DNA of 64,000 nucleotides from Candidatus Gastranaerophilales bacterium (GTDB lineage: Bacteria > Cyanobacteriota > Vampirovibrionia > Gastranaerophilales > Gastranaerophilaceae): positions 62,001 to 126,000 of the forward strand of contig CALVEV010000031.1 of assembly GCA_944326685.1 (NCBI GenBank). Direction: 5' to 3'. Each line of letters opens with the position of its first letter. The first letter of the stretch is position 1. The notes beneath the pieces were generated by a model. The model saw only the letters and a list, made by a program, of their open reading frames with translations. It made no database searches and was not told the origin of the DNA. This document shows positions 1-8,795 of the stretch, piece after piece. Made by a program: the position numbers and the translations under genes.

Positions 1-413
1 ATATTATGGTGGAAACCTCCATTAACAAGTTCATTAAGAACACCTTCACCACAATGTCCAAAAGGCGTATGCCCTAAATCGTGCCCTAATGATATTGCTT
101 CTGTTAAATCTTCATTTAAATCAAGTGCTCTAGCAATAGTTCTTGCTATTTGTGAAACTTCTAACGTGTGAGTAAGTCTTGTTCTAAAATGGTCATCAAA
201 TGGAGCAAGAAAAACTTGCGTTTTATGCTTTAAGCGTCTGAATGATTTAGAGTGTAATATTCTATCTCTATCTCTTTGAAAATCAGTTCTTAAATCAGAT
301 GCTTCTTCTTCTTTTTTTCGACCTTTAGAATATCGACTCTTTGTTGCAAATTCGCTTAGTGTATCAATTTCTCTTTGTTCAAGCTTAAATTTAATAGAAT
401 TTTGTTTTTCCAT
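1..413 (-). CDS. dgt: dGTP triphosphohydrolase (dGTPase), 3' part missing
   Basis: This is the N-terminal 137 codons of an HD-domain deoxynucleoside triphosphate triphosphohydrolase, which hydrolyses dGTP to deoxyguanosine and tripolyphosphate and helps control dNTP pools. The frame stays open to the left edge of the window. The ATG at 413 gives [10 protein letters not shown], followed by the family block [11 protein letters not shown], then [13 protein letters not shown] and [15 protein letters not shown], which carry the HD metal ligands and the flanking conserved His residues of dGTPases. It is divergent from the S1 gene, with 149 bp between the two starts. The family assignment is firm. 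The exact nucleotide preference cannot be read from this fragment. Confidence 0.88.
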   Translation of the reverse strand, partial: MEKQNSIKFKLEQREIDTLSEFATKSRYSKGRKKEEEASDLRTDFQRDRDRILHSKSFRRLKHKTQVFLAPFDDHFRTRLTHTLEVSQIARTIARALDLNEDLTEAISLGHDLGHTPFGHCGEGVLNELVNGGFHHN

Positions 414-498
414 ATTTTTATTATACACAAAACATAAAAAATTCAACAAAATTTATTGCCTGAATTCAAGTAATCATGCATATTTTAATTAAAAACAC

Positions 499-527
499 TA
501 GTCAAAATAGAAAAACCATGTTATAAT
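499..527 (+). promoter_or_regulatory. Candidate sigma-70 promoter of the S1 gene
   Basis: A perfect TATAAT at 522-527 is preceded by TAGTCA at 499-504 (4 of 6 to TTGACA) with a 17-bp spacer. It lies 35 bp before the S1 start codon. Inferred from sequence only. Confidence 0.55.
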
Positions 528-562
528 AAAGATATCTGTATTATATAATAAGGGCATAAAGA

Positions 563-1633
563 ATGGGAAAAGACTACTCTGATAAGGATTTCGAGTCATT
601 ATTAGACAATTATGATTACAAATTCAAAAAAGGTGATTTAGTAAAAGGTATCGTATTTGGGTATGAATCTGATAACGCATTAGTTGATATAGGTGCTAAG
701 TCGATAGCTGTTGTTCCTCGAAAAGAAGCATCTATTGATTATGATTCAAAAATACAAGATGTTTTAGAAAAAGATACTGAATATGAATTTTTGATTATTT
801 CTGATGTTGACGAAAATGGCCAGTTTTGGTTGTCACGAAAGAAAGTTGATTTAGTATATTCTTGGAAAGAATTAGAAAAAATTAAAGAAGCAGATGAGAT
901 AATTAATGGAAAGATTGTACAAATAGTTAAGGGTGGAATATTAGTTGATATAATCGGAATTAAAGGTTTTGTTCCATCAAGTCAAATACAAGAAAGAGAA
1001 AATAAATATTCAGTCGGTGACAAAATTGAGTTAAAAATATTGTCATTGGATGAGGAACAAAGTAATTTAGTATTGTCAAATAAAAAAGTATATAGTGATA
1101 CAATTGAGTCTGCTAAGAAAATTATCTTTGAACAAGTTGAAGTTGGTCAAGTTGTAAAAGGTAAAGTCGTACGAATCGCATCATTTGGAGCTTTTGTTGA
1201 TATTGGTGGGGTTGATTGTTTGCTTCCATTGTCTCAAATCTCTTGGAAGTGGGTAGAGCATCCTACTGATTTGTTAAAGATTGGTGAAACAATTGATGTT
1301 GCAATTTTTGATATTGATAAAGAAAAACAAAGAATTACTTTAAGCTTAAAAAATGTAACAGAGGATCCTTGGGTAAATGTTACCGATAATTTAAAAGAAG
1401 GTGATATTCGAGAAGGTGTTGTTACTAGAATTAAAAATTTTGGTGCCTTTGTTGAGGTTTATCCAGGAGTTGAAGCACTATTACCTCATAACGAAGTTGT
1501 TGAATATCAGAATTCAAATAACTCAATTCTAGATGTTGGAGCAAAAATAAATGTGGTAATAATTAAATTTAATCCTGAAGATAAGAGAATATCGCTAGGT
1601 ATTCCTACAAAAGATTCTCAAGCTGAAGGATAG
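563..1633 (+). CDS. rpsA: Ribosomal protein S1 (four S1 domains)
   Basis: This is a 356-residue protein made almost entirely of S1 RNA-binding repeats, at roughly residues 23-94, 109-175, 194-265 and 280-349. Each shows the G-x(4)-G-x-V core with the FVD/LLP half, for example GKVVRIASFGAFVDIGG and GVVTRIKNFGAFVEVYPG. S1 on the small subunit binds mRNA upstream of the start codon and helps initiation. Four repeats is shorter than the six of E. coli and nearer to Gram-positive or cyanobacterial S1-like proteins, so a more general RNA-binding role is possible. An AAGGG stretch lies before the ATG. Its 3' end overlaps the convergent Maf gene by 29 bp. Confidence 0.88.
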   Translation: MGKDYSDKDFESLLDNYDYKFKKGDLVKGIVFGYESDNALVDIGAKSIAVVPRKEASIDYDSKIQDVLEKDTEYEFLIISDVDENGQFWLSRKKVDLVYSWKELEKIKEADEIINGKIVQIVKGGILVDIIGIKGFVPSSQIQERENKYSVGDKIELKILSLDEEQSNLVLSNKKVYSDTIESAKKIIFEQVEVGQVVKGKVVRIASFGAFVDIGGVDCLLPLSQISWKWVEHPTDLLKIGETIDVAIFDIDKEKQRITLSLKNVTEDPWVNVTDNLKEGDIREGVVTRIKNFGAFVEVYPGVEALLPHNEVVEYQNSNNSILDVGAKINVVIIKFNPEDKRISLGIPTKDSQAEG

Positions 1634-2180
1634 ATTCTTTTACCGTATTAGATGATAAACCTATGACATTTTCAATGTCTCCAATTATATTGTTTATGTA
1701 TCCTTCAGGTAATTCCTGAATTCCGTAAGCACCTGCTTTGTCATATGGTTTATAATTATCTATGTAATAATTAATCATTTCATTAGAAAAATGGTTGAAT
1801 TCTACCTTTGTTGTTGTTGAATTTATAATATATTTTTGTGTTTCAGAGTCAAGAATACATATACTTGTAACAACTTCATGCACTCTATTACTAAGAGATT
1901 GAAGTGTTTTAAAAGCATCATTTCTATCAATCGGTTTTGTTAATATTTTATTATCTAGTACAACAACAGTATCAGCACTAATTATTAATGCAGGTTGTTT
2001 GATATTATTGATTGCTCCAAATGCTTTGTTTTTTGCAAGAGTCTCAATTTTTTGATATGAAAATTCTTTGTTATCAAGTTCTTCTTCGTAATCTGATGTG
2101 ATGATATCAAAAGTAAAACCTGCTTTTTTAAGAATTTCTCTTCTTCTAGGTGATTTTGATGCTAAAACTAAATTTTTCAT
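1605..2180 (-). CDS. maf: Maf-family nucleotide pyrophosphatase (dTTPase/UTPase type)
   Basis: This 191-residue protein opens with LVLASKSPRRREILKKAGF, the Maf/HAM1-fold signature. ISADTVV (catalytic Asp, about residue 70) and YDKAGAYGIQ follow. The last motif is typical of the YhdE-like subgroup that hydrolyses dTTP, UTP and pseudo-UTP, so a house-cleaning role on non-canonical nucleotides is likely. There is no Shine-Dalgarno. On the minus strand a TAAAAT box ends six bases before the ATG, which suggests a leaderless transcript. The gene is convergent with S1 and overlaps its end. It is unrelated to the flagellar 'Maf' protein near 14-15 kb. Confidence 0.9.
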   Translation of the reverse strand: MKNLVLASKSPRRREILKKAGFTFDIITSDYEEELDNKEFSYQKIETLAKNKAFGAINNIKQPALIISADTVVVLDNKILTKPIDRNDAFKTLQSLSNRVHEVVTSICILDSETQKYIINSTTTKVEFNHFSNEMINYYIDNYKPYDKAGAYGIQELPEGYINNIIGDIENVIGLSSNTVKESILQLENLL

Positions 2181-2232
2181 AATTTTATTTTAGCATAGGG
2201 GTAAATGTAAGTACATTATTTATTATTAAATA

Positions 2233-2679
2233 TTATTTAGTTTTATTTACCATTGTAGAAATATCATTTGTTATGTCTTTACCGCCATATAGAGCAACAC
2301 TTTTTGCGAATACAAAATCATATCCGTCTGCTTTTGCTTTGTTAGAAATTTCTGTTTTAATTTTTGATTCAATACTTGCAAGTTTTCCTGCATACATTTT
2401 GTCTATTTCTGCTTTTTTTGTATTGAATTGATTTGTGTATTTATCCTGTATTTCTACAATTTTTTTAGCATCAGTTTCCTTGGCTATTTCAGCTTGAGCT
2501 TTAGAAATTATCTGATTAAGTTCTCCAATTTTAGTTGAATGTTCTTTTTTTAGTGCTTTTACTTGTGATGAGCTATCTACTACTTTTTGTAAATCTACAA
2601 CTGCTATATTTGTATCATTTGCAAAGCTTACTTGTGAGAATAATAATACGCAACATGCTGATAAAATAATTTTTTTCAT
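2233..2679 (-). CDS. skp: Skp/OmpH-family periplasmic chaperone
   Basis: This 148-residue protein has a clear signal peptide (MKKIILSACCVLLFSQVSFA, cleavage near residue 20) followed by IAVVDLQKVVDSS. A long charged helical middle (about residues 40-115) fits the coiled-coil tentacles of Skp/OmpH. Skp trimers hold unfolded outer-membrane proteins in the periplasm. The neighbour across the divergent intergenic region is itself an outer-membrane barrel. An AAGGAG Shine-Dalgarno precedes the ATG. The family is recognised from the DLQKV start and helix composition; sequence conservation in this family is low. Confidence 0.82.
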   Translation of the reverse strand: MKKIILSACCVLLFSQVSFANDTNIAVVDLQKVVDSSSQVKALKKEHSTKIGELNQIISKAQAEIAKETDAKKIVEIQDKYTNQFNTKKAEIDKMYAGKLASIESKIKTEISNKAKADGYDFVFAKSVALYGGKDITNDISTMVNKTK

Positions 2680-2881
2680 TGTTACAACTCCTTATTTCAA
2701 TTAAATTATTATTTTAAGTTTTATTTGTTTAAATTCTCCAAGTGTTGACTATAATGGGTAATTTGAATTGTAATTAATATTAAATTTTTAATAACATTAA
2801 ATAATGTTAACAATTGTATAAATTATCTTTTATTTGTAATATACTAATAAAATAAGATTTATTTTGGAGATTATGACTGGC

Positions 2882-4678
2882 ATGAAAAAGATTATAAACA
2901 AGTATGTATTATTAATTTTGCTTATTGGTTTTGTTATTCAATTACCAGCAAGTGCAGAGTTTGGACAAGTTTTACCCGCAGGTTTGCAAGGACTTTCACC
3001 TTCTAGTGGTGCAGGTACATATGGGCAAATGCAAACAAATCAAATAAAAAATTATAGTATTGAAAAAAACTTGATTTCTCCTGTTGAAAAAATGGCTCCA
3101 CCACAAGATGATGGTCCAGAAAGATTTGAGGTAGATGTTCAAAAAGATTTAGAAAAAGATGGTGTAATATATAATCCAAAATTTAAAGTTACAAAAATTG
3201 TTTATGAAGGTAATACAAAAATTAAAGACAAAGCATTAAATGCTTTAGCTGATGATATAATTGATCATGAAATTTACTTTGAGGATTTATTAACTTTTGC
3301 CTTAAGAGTTAGCCGTTATTATCAATCAAGAGGTTATTTAACAAGTTATGCTTATATTCCTGCTCAAGAAATAAAAGATGGTATAGTAACTGTTTCTATT
3401 GTAGAAAGTACAGTTGAAGAAGTTGATATTTCTGGGAATAAATGGGCAAGAACTTGGTATTTAAAAAATGTAATGATGGGGCGTGACGGTTTAAGAGAAG
3501 GAACTGTATTTAATGCTAAAGCCCTACAAGGTTCATTGCGTGAAATAAATGAAGAAAAGTATATCAAAGCACAATCTACAATTTCTAAAAATGGTGACAA
3601 TACAAAAATTGAATTAGATGTAAGAGATAGATTCCCATTAAAATTTAATTTTGGTTGGGATGATTATGGTAGAAGTTATACAGGTGTTCAAAGAGCATCA
3701 TTCTTATTAGGTTTAGATAATTTAACAGGTTTTGGTGACAAAATATATGGTGGAACAATCTTATCTTCTGGTTCTACTGGTGTTTTAGCTGGATATTCAA
3801 TTCCTGTTAGTCCTTATGGTACAAGAGTTTCATTTGATTATTCAAATTCAAACATATCATTGGGTGGACCATATAGAGCTTTGAATGTTAAAGGTCGTTC
3901 TCAATCTATGGGAATCAAATTATCTCATCCATTAATTAAGAATGCTAAAACTGATTTGGTAGTATATACTGGGGTTGATTTTGTTGATTCTAATACTTAT
4001 TCAAAAGCTTTAAATTTTACAATGGCTGATTATCAATTATTTGTTATAAGATCAGGATTAAGAGGTATAAGAGATGATAAGTATGGGCGTTGGTTAGGAA
4101 CATTAGGTGTTGATGTTGGTTTAGGTGGAAAAGATTCTCCTAATACCTATTCGGAGAAAACATTTGTTAAAATTGTTGCTGGTGCAACTCGTGTACAACG
4201 TTTATGGGGTAGAGTTATTGGTTTAGTTCGTATTAATGGTCAATATTCTCCAAATCGTTTATATGCAATCGAACAAATGCAAATAGGTGGACCTTATACT
4301 TTAAGAGGTTATCAGCCTGCTGAGTTAATTGGTGATTACGGTGTTACAGGTACTGTTGAAATCAGAACTCCAATTCCTGGATTGAAAAAGATATTACCAA
4401 ATAAACTTAAATTTATTGATGATAGAGTTAGACTTGCTGCATTCTATGATTTTGGTTGGGTAAAAGAACATGACAATGTTTATAATTATCCTCAAAACTT
4501 CTTGCATAGTGTAGGCTTTGGTTCATATATTAATATTACTGAGTGGTTAGCTCTTCAATTTGGTGTAGGTTTCCCTATTGGACATAAGTATTATGACGAA
4601 AGTAGTGGAAGATTCTACTTTGGCTTAAACTCTGAATTTGATAGTTTGATACCATTTAGAAAAACAGAAAAATTATAA
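2882..4678 (+). CDS. TpsB/Omp85-like outer-membrane barrel with POTRA domains
   Basis: This is a protein of about 598 residues with a signal peptide (MKKIINKYVLLILLIGFVIQ, then LPASA). Two POTRA-type modules follow, the first holding FKVTKIVYEGNTKIKD and then YYQSRGYLTSYAYIPAQ, which matches ShlB/FhaC/HecB haemolysin-activation proteins. The rest is a 16-strand-type barrel ending in an aromatic-rich segment. GGPYTLRGYQ corresponds to the conserved RGF/RGY motif of Omp85 barrels. TpsB proteins export a TpsA substrate across the outer membrane; no TpsA lies nearby. Starts are possible at TTG 2864, ATG 2873 and ATG 2882. GGAGA at 2866-2870 overlaps the first, so 2882 with the classical signal peptide was chosen. 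Confidence 0.85.
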   Translation: MKKIINKYVLLILLIGFVIQLPASAEFGQVLPAGLQGLSPSSGAGTYGQMQTNQIKNYSIEKNLISPVEKMAPPQDDGPERFEVDVQKDLEKDGVIYNPKFKVTKIVYEGNTKIKDKALNALADDIIDHEIYFEDLLTFALRVSRYYQSRGYLTSYAYIPAQEIKDGIVTVSIVESTVEEVDISGNKWARTWYLKNVMMGRDGLREGTVFNAKALQGSLREINEEKYIKAQSTISKNGDNTKIELDVRDRFPLKFNFGWDDYGRSYTGVQRASFLLGLDNLTGFGDKIYGGTILSSGSTGVLAGYSIPVSPYGTRVSFDYSNSNISLGGPYRALNVKGRSQSMGIKLSHPLIKNAKTDLVVYTGVDFVDSNTYSKALNFTMADYQLFVIRSGLRGIRDDKYGRWLGTLGVDVGLGGKDSPNTYSEKTFVKIVAGATRVQRLWGRVIGLVRINGQYSPNRLYAIEQMQIGGPYTLRGYQPAELIGDYGVTGTVEIRTPIPGLKKILPNKLKFIDDRVRLAAFYDFGWVKEHDNVYNYPQNFLHSVGFGSYINITEWLALQFGVGFPIGHKYYDESSGRFYFGLNSEFDSLIPFRKTEKL

Positions 4679-4685
4679 TAAATAA

Positions 4686-4714
4686 AAGAAGGAGCAATAA
4701 GCTCCTTCTTTTTT
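4686..4714 (+). terminator. Rho-independent terminator after the barrel gene
   Basis: A perfect 10-bp stem (AAGAAGGAGC / GCTCCTTCTT) with loop AATAA is followed by a T run. Confidence 0.92.
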
Positions 4715-4723
4715 ATCTTAATT

Positions 4724-4741
4724 AATGTAAACAAATGTAAA
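4724..4741 (+). promoter_or_regulatory. HLR1-like direct repeat (AATGTAAA-CA-AATGTAAA)
   Basis: Two TGTAA cores lie exactly 10 bp apart, 82 bp before the 80-residue gene at 4823. The 18 bp fit the reverse complement of the cyanobacterial HLR1/RpaB consensus at every specified position. A TTGATT at 4751-4756 with CAATAT at 4775-4780 could be the promoter just downstream. Confidence 0.6.
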
Positions 4742-4822
4742 TAATCGTTATTGATTATGTCAATTATTTAACCACAATATTCTTTATATATACATAGGGG
4801 ATTATTAAGGGGATTAAGTAAT

Positions 4823-5065
4823 ATGGCTATTGGGGCAAAAGATCATATTGATAAATTATTAGTTCAAAAATATTCAGACAAACAAGTTGATAAACATGAA
4901 TATGAACAATCTGCAATTTCAGCAGAAGATGTAATGAGAATAATGAATTATGTTTCAACAAATACAATGACTCAAATGAAACTATCAAGAAGATTATCAA
5001 TTGCTTGTTATGCTGTTAATGCAATGTCTGCAAACTACAACCAATCAAGAAGACTAGTTGGTTAA
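4823..5065 (+). CDS. Small protein of unknown function (80 aa)
   Basis: I do not recognise this protein. It has no signal peptide or membrane segment. It looks mostly helical, with a charged first half (KDHIDKLLVQKYSDKQVDKHEYEQ) and a second half holding SAEDVMRIMNYV and MTQMKLSRRLSIACYAVNAM. It has a good AAGGGG Shine-Dalgarno and a dedicated upstream region with an HLR1-like repeat, shared with the genes at 24413, 25368, 42079 and 49176. It stands alone between a terminator and the convergent flagellar block. Reality as a gene is supported by the ribosome site and the promoter region; its function is unknown. Confidence 0.75.
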   Translation: MAIGAKDHIDKLLVQKYSDKQVDKHEYEQSAISAEDVMRIMNYVSTNTMTQMKLSRRLSIACYAVNAMSANYNQSRRLVG

Positions 5066-5079
5066 ATAAAAACAATTTA

Positions 5080-5619
5080 TTATTTTTCAGTTGTTGTTTC
5101 GTGAACAGTTTTAAGTCTTTCTTCTGGAGCAGCAATACTTGTAATTCTTAAGCCAAAGTTATCTTCGATAACAACAACTTCACCAAAAGCAACTAGCTTA
5201 CCGTTTGCAAATAATTCAACAGGTTCACCAGCCAATTTATCAAGACTTATAATAGAACCTCTAGTTAATTCAAGAACTTTTTTGAATGGTAACTCTGTTC
5301 TGCCTAATTCAACTGACATTTGTAAGTTAACATTCATTAATAGATCAAGGTTTTTATTTTCTTTTCCGTGTATATTTTCTTCTTCATCAAAAGAAGCAAA
5401 TTGAACTGGTTGAACAGTTACAGGAATATCGTTTTCTTTGTTATCGTTAATAATATTATTATTTGAGAAATCTGTTTCTTCACTTTTAAAAGAATCTTTT
5501 ATTGTATTAGAAAAGATTTCATCATCAATATTTTGAAAAACTTGTTCTTCAGAATTAGATTCTATATTATCGTTTAAATTTTGAAAACTATCATCATCTG
5601 GTCTCTGTTCATCAAACAT
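5080..5619 (-). CDS. fliN: Flagellar motor switch protein FliN
   Basis: The C-terminal part (about residues 90-168) is a SpoA/FliN domain: [36 protein letters not shown], then [19 protein letters not shown] and FGLRIT. FliN forms the lower C-ring with FliM and controls rotation direction and export. The first 85 residues are acidic and Asn-rich with no recognisable domain, a longer leader than in E. coli FliN (137 aa in total). This is the last gene of the minus-strand motA-motB-fliL-fliM-fliN block, 11 bp after fliM, and it ends 14 bp from the convergent small gene with no obvious terminator between them. Confidence 0.93.
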   Translation of the reverse strand: MFDEQRPDDDSFQNLNDNIESNSEEQVFQNIDDEIFSNTIKDSFKSEETDFSNNNIINDNKENDIPVTVQPVQFASFDEEENIHGKENKNLDLLMNVNLQMSVELGRTELPFKKVLELTRGSIISLDKLAGEPVELFANGKLVAFGEVVVIEDNFGLRITSIAAPEERLKTVHETTTEK

Positions 5620-5630
5620 TAAAACCCCCT

Positions 5631-6626
5631 CTATTCATAATTTCTCATTAAATCATACATTTCATCGTAGATATCTGTTATTTTAACACAAACATTGTTT
5701 TTTAAGATACCTGGTCTAGCAAAGAATTTTTTAACTCCATTTATTTTAACAATTAAGTCTTTGTCAATTGTTTCATCAAGCATTAGAATATCCCCAACAG
5801 ATAATTTTAAAAATTCCTCAAGAGTAATATCACAAGTTCCGAATTGTGCTCTTATATCCATCATTGAAGGATTTAATTTTTGAATCATTCTTTGTCTTTC
5901 TTCACTTGTTGCAACGATACCTTTAGTTTGGAAAATATGTTGTGATGTTAAGTGAGGAATAACTGTTTCTAATACTGGATATGGGAAACAAAGACTGGCT
6001 AAACCAAATGTTTTTTCTGAAACTTGAATCTCAAAAGTTAATAAAGCAACAATTTCACCTGGAGCTGCAACTTGAATTGATTGAAAACCATTATCTAATC
6101 CAACCAAAGAATATTCTACAGGAATAATACTAGTCCAAGAATCATTAAGTGTTTTAATAATAATATCAATAATTTTTTTTGTTAAAGATGTTTCAACATC
6201 TGTTAATTCTTTGAATTGAGGACTCGCATCACCTTTACCACCCAGCATACGGTCAACAATACATGACAAAACTTCATAAGTAATACCATAAAGAATTTGT
6301 CCCGGAAGTGGATTGAATTCAAAAATACCAACACTCATGCTTGGAGGCATTGAGTTGACAAATTCATCATAAGTAAGTTGGTCCACTGATACAATATCAA
6401 TATTAACTTTCATTCGAAGATAACCAGTTAATATCATTGAAATTTGTTTAGAAAATTCTCTATGAACATCTTGTAGAGCTCTTAAGGTATCTTTAGAGAA
6501 TTTGTCAGGTCTTCTAAAATTATATAATTTATAACCTTTTCTAAACTCATTAACATCAATACCTTCCATAAAGTTTGATGAATCATTTATATCATTATTT
6601 AATGTTTGTGTTTTATTTTTGTCCAT
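5631..6626 (-). CDS. fliM: Flagellar motor switch protein FliM
   Basis: This 331-residue protein has the FliM middle domain from about residue 45 ([20 protein letters not shown]) and the LGGKG loop that contacts FliG. A C-terminal SpoA domain follows ([20 protein letters not shown]). It forms the middle C-ring between FliG and FliN. The N-terminal CheY-binding segment normally reads like EIDALL; here the only candidate is MEGIDVNEF at about residues 20-28, so the CheY contact may be altered. It lies between fliL (15 bp upstream) and fliN in one operon. Confidence 0.95.
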   Translation of the reverse strand: MDKNKTQTLNNDINDSSNFMEGIDVNEFRKGYKLYNFRRPDKFSKDTLRALQDVHREFSKQISMILTGYLRMKVNIDIVSVDQLTYDEFVNSMPPSMSVGIFEFNPLPGQILYGITYEVLSCIVDRMLGGKGDASPQFKELTDVETSLTKKIIDIIIKTLNDSWTSIIPVEYSLVGLDNGFQSIQVAAPGEIVALLTFEIQVSEKTFGLASLCFPYPVLETVIPHLTSQHIFQTKGIVATSEERQRMIQKLNPSMMDIRAQFGTCDITLEEFLKLSVGDILMLDETIDKDLIVKINGVKKFFARPGILKNNVCVKITDIYDEMYDLMRNYE

Positions 6627-6641
6627 CCCTATATTACCAAA

Positions 6642-7268
6642 TTATTGGATAATAAATTGCCCAAAACTAACTCTTAAAACCTCATTTTGTCCAGCAAGAA
6701 TTCCATTAACAGCTGACATAATTTGTTCTTTTGCAAGTTCTTTCCCTGCAACTGTAGAAAGTTCTGCTACAGTCTTACTTGATAAAGTTGTGATAATAGC
6801 ATCTCTAATAGCAGGTTTATACTCTGTTAATCTTTTTTCTAAGTCAGATTGTTGAGGTGCAGCTTCTTCTTCTCCTCCACCGTGTCCGTGTCCAGATTTT
6901 TTAGCTTCTGGTTTTGGTTCTGCTTCTTGTTCTGATTGACTGATTTCCAAGGCTACATTTGTTTTAAGATATCTACGACTGTTAGAATCTGCTAGATTAA
7001 GAACAAAATCGCCTAAATCAACAATTACACCATGTTTTACGACTTCTGCTTCTTCATCAGCGGCATAGTCTGATTCGGTATTTGTATTACTTAGAGATGC
7101 AAGTTTTGTATTTAATAAATTTGTTTGGATAATAAAATTTGCACATATAAAAATAATACATAGTAATGTTGTAGAAACTAAATTAATAATGATTGTTTTC
7201 AAAAATTCATTAGGAGTTTTATTAGAATTTTGAATTTGTCTTTTTAAATCTAATTCGTCGTTAGCCAT
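6642..7268 (-). CDS. fliL: Flagellar basal body-associated protein FliL
   Basis: This 208-residue protein has one N-terminal membrane helix (IIINLVSTTLLCIIFICANF, about residues 26-45) and a periplasmic FliL domain: VDLGDFVLNLADSNSRRYLKT, then IRDAIITTLSSKTVAEL and VLRVSFGQFIIQ at the C-terminus. FliL rings the stator and stabilises torque generation. A low-complexity insert, GHGHGGGEEEAAPQQ near residue 125, is unusual and could bind metal, but that is speculative. The gene starts 1 bp after the motB stop and precedes fliM, which confirms its identity by context. Confidence 0.9.
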   Translation of the reverse strand: MANDELDLKRQIQNSNKTPNEFLKTIIINLVSTTLLCIIFICANFIIQTNLLNTKLASLSNTNTESDYAADEEAEVVKHGVIVDLGDFVLNLADSNSRRYLKTNVALEISQSEQEAEPKPEAKKSGHGHGGGEEEAAPQQSDLEKRLTEYKPAIRDAIITTLSSKTVAELSTVAGKELAKEQIMSAVNGILAGQNEVLRVSFGQFIIQ

Positions 7269-7269
7269 A

Positions 7270-7914
7270 TTAATCTCCAGTATTATTATTTAATATTATT
7301 ATATCAACTCTTCTATTCTTTGTCCTACCACTATTTGATGTATTCTCTGCAATAGGAACAAATTCCCCATAACCGACTGCTGATAATCTTCTAGGATTTA
7401 TTCGTTTTGATTCAACAAGATAATCAATTACACTTGTTGCTCTTGCAGTTGATAATTCCCAATTTGATGAATATTTTTTTGATTTTATTGGAAATGAATC
7501 TGTATGCCCTTCTATTATAACAGGATTATCTATTTTTGACAAAATATCTATAATTTTATTTAATGTTTTGTATGCTTCAGGTTGAATCTCTGATTCTGCA
7601 GATCCAAAAAGAATGTTGTCTTTAAGTCTTATAATCAAGCCTCTTGTATCTTTTAATAAAATAACATTTTCATCATTTTTAAATTCTGATAGTAATTCTT
7701 TTTGTAATTCAGGCATTTTGACTGTTTGTATTTTTTTTAATTCTGCATTTATAGTAGTATTGTTTTTCCCTACAGCATCAGCTTTAAGATTAGCAGTATT
7801 AATAGCGTACATTACTAAAAATAATGCAAGAAGAAGAGTTACTAAATCTGCATAAGATATAACCCAACGGTTAATATAGTCTTTTGAGTTGTTATAATCA
7901 TAATCTTTAAGCAA
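7270..7914 (-). CDS. motB: Flagellar stator protein MotB
   Basis: This 214-residue protein has a single N-terminal membrane helix starting at WVISYADLVTLLLALFLVMY. Its Asp23 is the proton-binding residue of MotB stators. The C-terminal OmpA-like peptidoglycan-binding domain shows IIEGHTDSFPI, NWELSTARATSVIDYLVE and GRTKNRRVDIII. With MotA it forms the ion-conducting stator anchored to the cell wall. It starts 2 bp after motA and ends 1 bp before fliL. Asp at the ion site and YAD rather than a sodium-type PomB context fit proton use, but ion choice is not certain from sequence. Confidence 0.95.
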   Translation of the reverse strand: MLKDYDYNNSKDYINRWVISYADLVTLLLALFLVMYAINTANLKADAVGKNNTTINAELKKIQTVKMPELQKELLSEFKNDENVILLKDTRGLIIRLKDNILFGSAESEIQPEAYKTLNKIIDILSKIDNPVIIEGHTDSFPIKSKKYSSNWELSTARATSVIDYLVESKRINPRRLSAVGYGEFVPIAENTSNSGRTKNRRVDIIILNNNTGD

Positions 7915-7916
7915 AA

Positions 7917-8672
7917 TTAACCTCTATCATGAATTCTTGTATATCCCATTAGCTTTTCTTCAAGAATTGTAGGACTTTCCTGAAGACAAATTGAGATAAT
8001 TCCTTGTAATATCAATTCTTTAAATAGAATTTTTTCTCTTGTTTTTTGTTTAAGGTTTCCAGCAATTGGAAGGAATATAATGTTGGCAATTCCTACGCCA
8101 TATAATGTTGAAACAAAAGCTGTTGCAATTCCATATCCTAGAGTATCTATAGCTGTTAAGTCTTTAAGAACATGTATAAGTCCTAAAACTGCACCTACTA
8201 AACCAAATGTTGGTGCGTATCCTCCTAATGCTTCAAATACTCTTGAACTTATTAATTCTTCTTCTTCTTCAAATGCAATTTCTGAAGATAAAATGTCATA
8301 AATTAATTGAGGGTTTCCTATATCTACTACTAATTGAAGTCCTCTAGCTAGAAATGAATCAGATACATCATTAAGGACTTTACCTAGAGCAAGAATTCCA
8401 TTTTTTCTTGCATATATTGATAGTTGCATTATTTCTTTAATTATTTGATTAGTATTTGATTTTTCCATTCTGAAAATATTAATTGCATTTTTTATTGCAA
8501 TAATAAGGGTTTTTTTGTCAAAATTAAGAATTGTAGCGCATAATGTTCCTCCAATAACAACAATAAAAGCAGTTGGTTGCAAGAGCATTCTAATTGAAAG
8601 CCCATTTGCTAATTGGTTTGAAAATATCGCAATAATTCCTATTGTTCCTAATAGTAATATCCCTAAATTCAC
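7917..8672 (-). CDS. motA: Flagellar stator protein MotA
   Basis: MotA/ExbB-family stator subunit of 251 residues from the chosen GTG start at 8672. An AGAGGA Shine-Dalgarno lies six bases upstream of that GTG, and the resulting N-terminus (NLGILLLGTIGIIAIFSNQL) matches where MotA families begin. The open frame extends up to 8753, but the extra 27 residues lack a good ribosome site. Four membrane segments are visible, including the start, LQPTAFIVVIGGTLCATI, APTFGLVGAVLGLIHVL and ATAFVSTLYGVGIANIIF. The cytoplasmic loop between the second and third segments contacts FliG. First gene of the flagellar block. Confidence 0.92.
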   Translation of the reverse strand: MNLGILLLGTIGIIAIFSNQLANGLSIRMLLQPTAFIVVIGGTLCATILNFDKKTLIIAIKNAINIFRMEKSNTNQIIKEIMQLSIYARKNGILALGKVLNDVSDSFLARGLQLVVDIGNPQLIYDILSSEIAFEEEEELISSRVFEALGGYAPTFGLVGAVLGLIHVLKDLTAIDTLGYGIATAFVSTLYGVGIANIIFLPIAGNLKQKTREKILFKELILQGIISICLQESPTILEEKLMGYTRIHDRG

Positions 8673-8795
8673 GACATATCCTCTTATATTACATAATCTC
8701 ATGTGTTTCTTTTTTTGAAAATACTCTATTGATATGAGATTTATATCCATCAAATAGTTCTTTTTAGTTTTAAAATTTTATTTAAAGATTTAATT

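Noticed and set aside
3364-3600. Minus-strand frame inside the barrel gene and many similar short frames within other genes
   Set aside because: They are shadows of well-supported genes, lack ribosome sites and have no recognisable domain.
8673-8753. 27-residue extension of MotA
   Set aside because: No ribosome site, and the family start coincides with the GTG at 8672, which has a strong AGAGGA.
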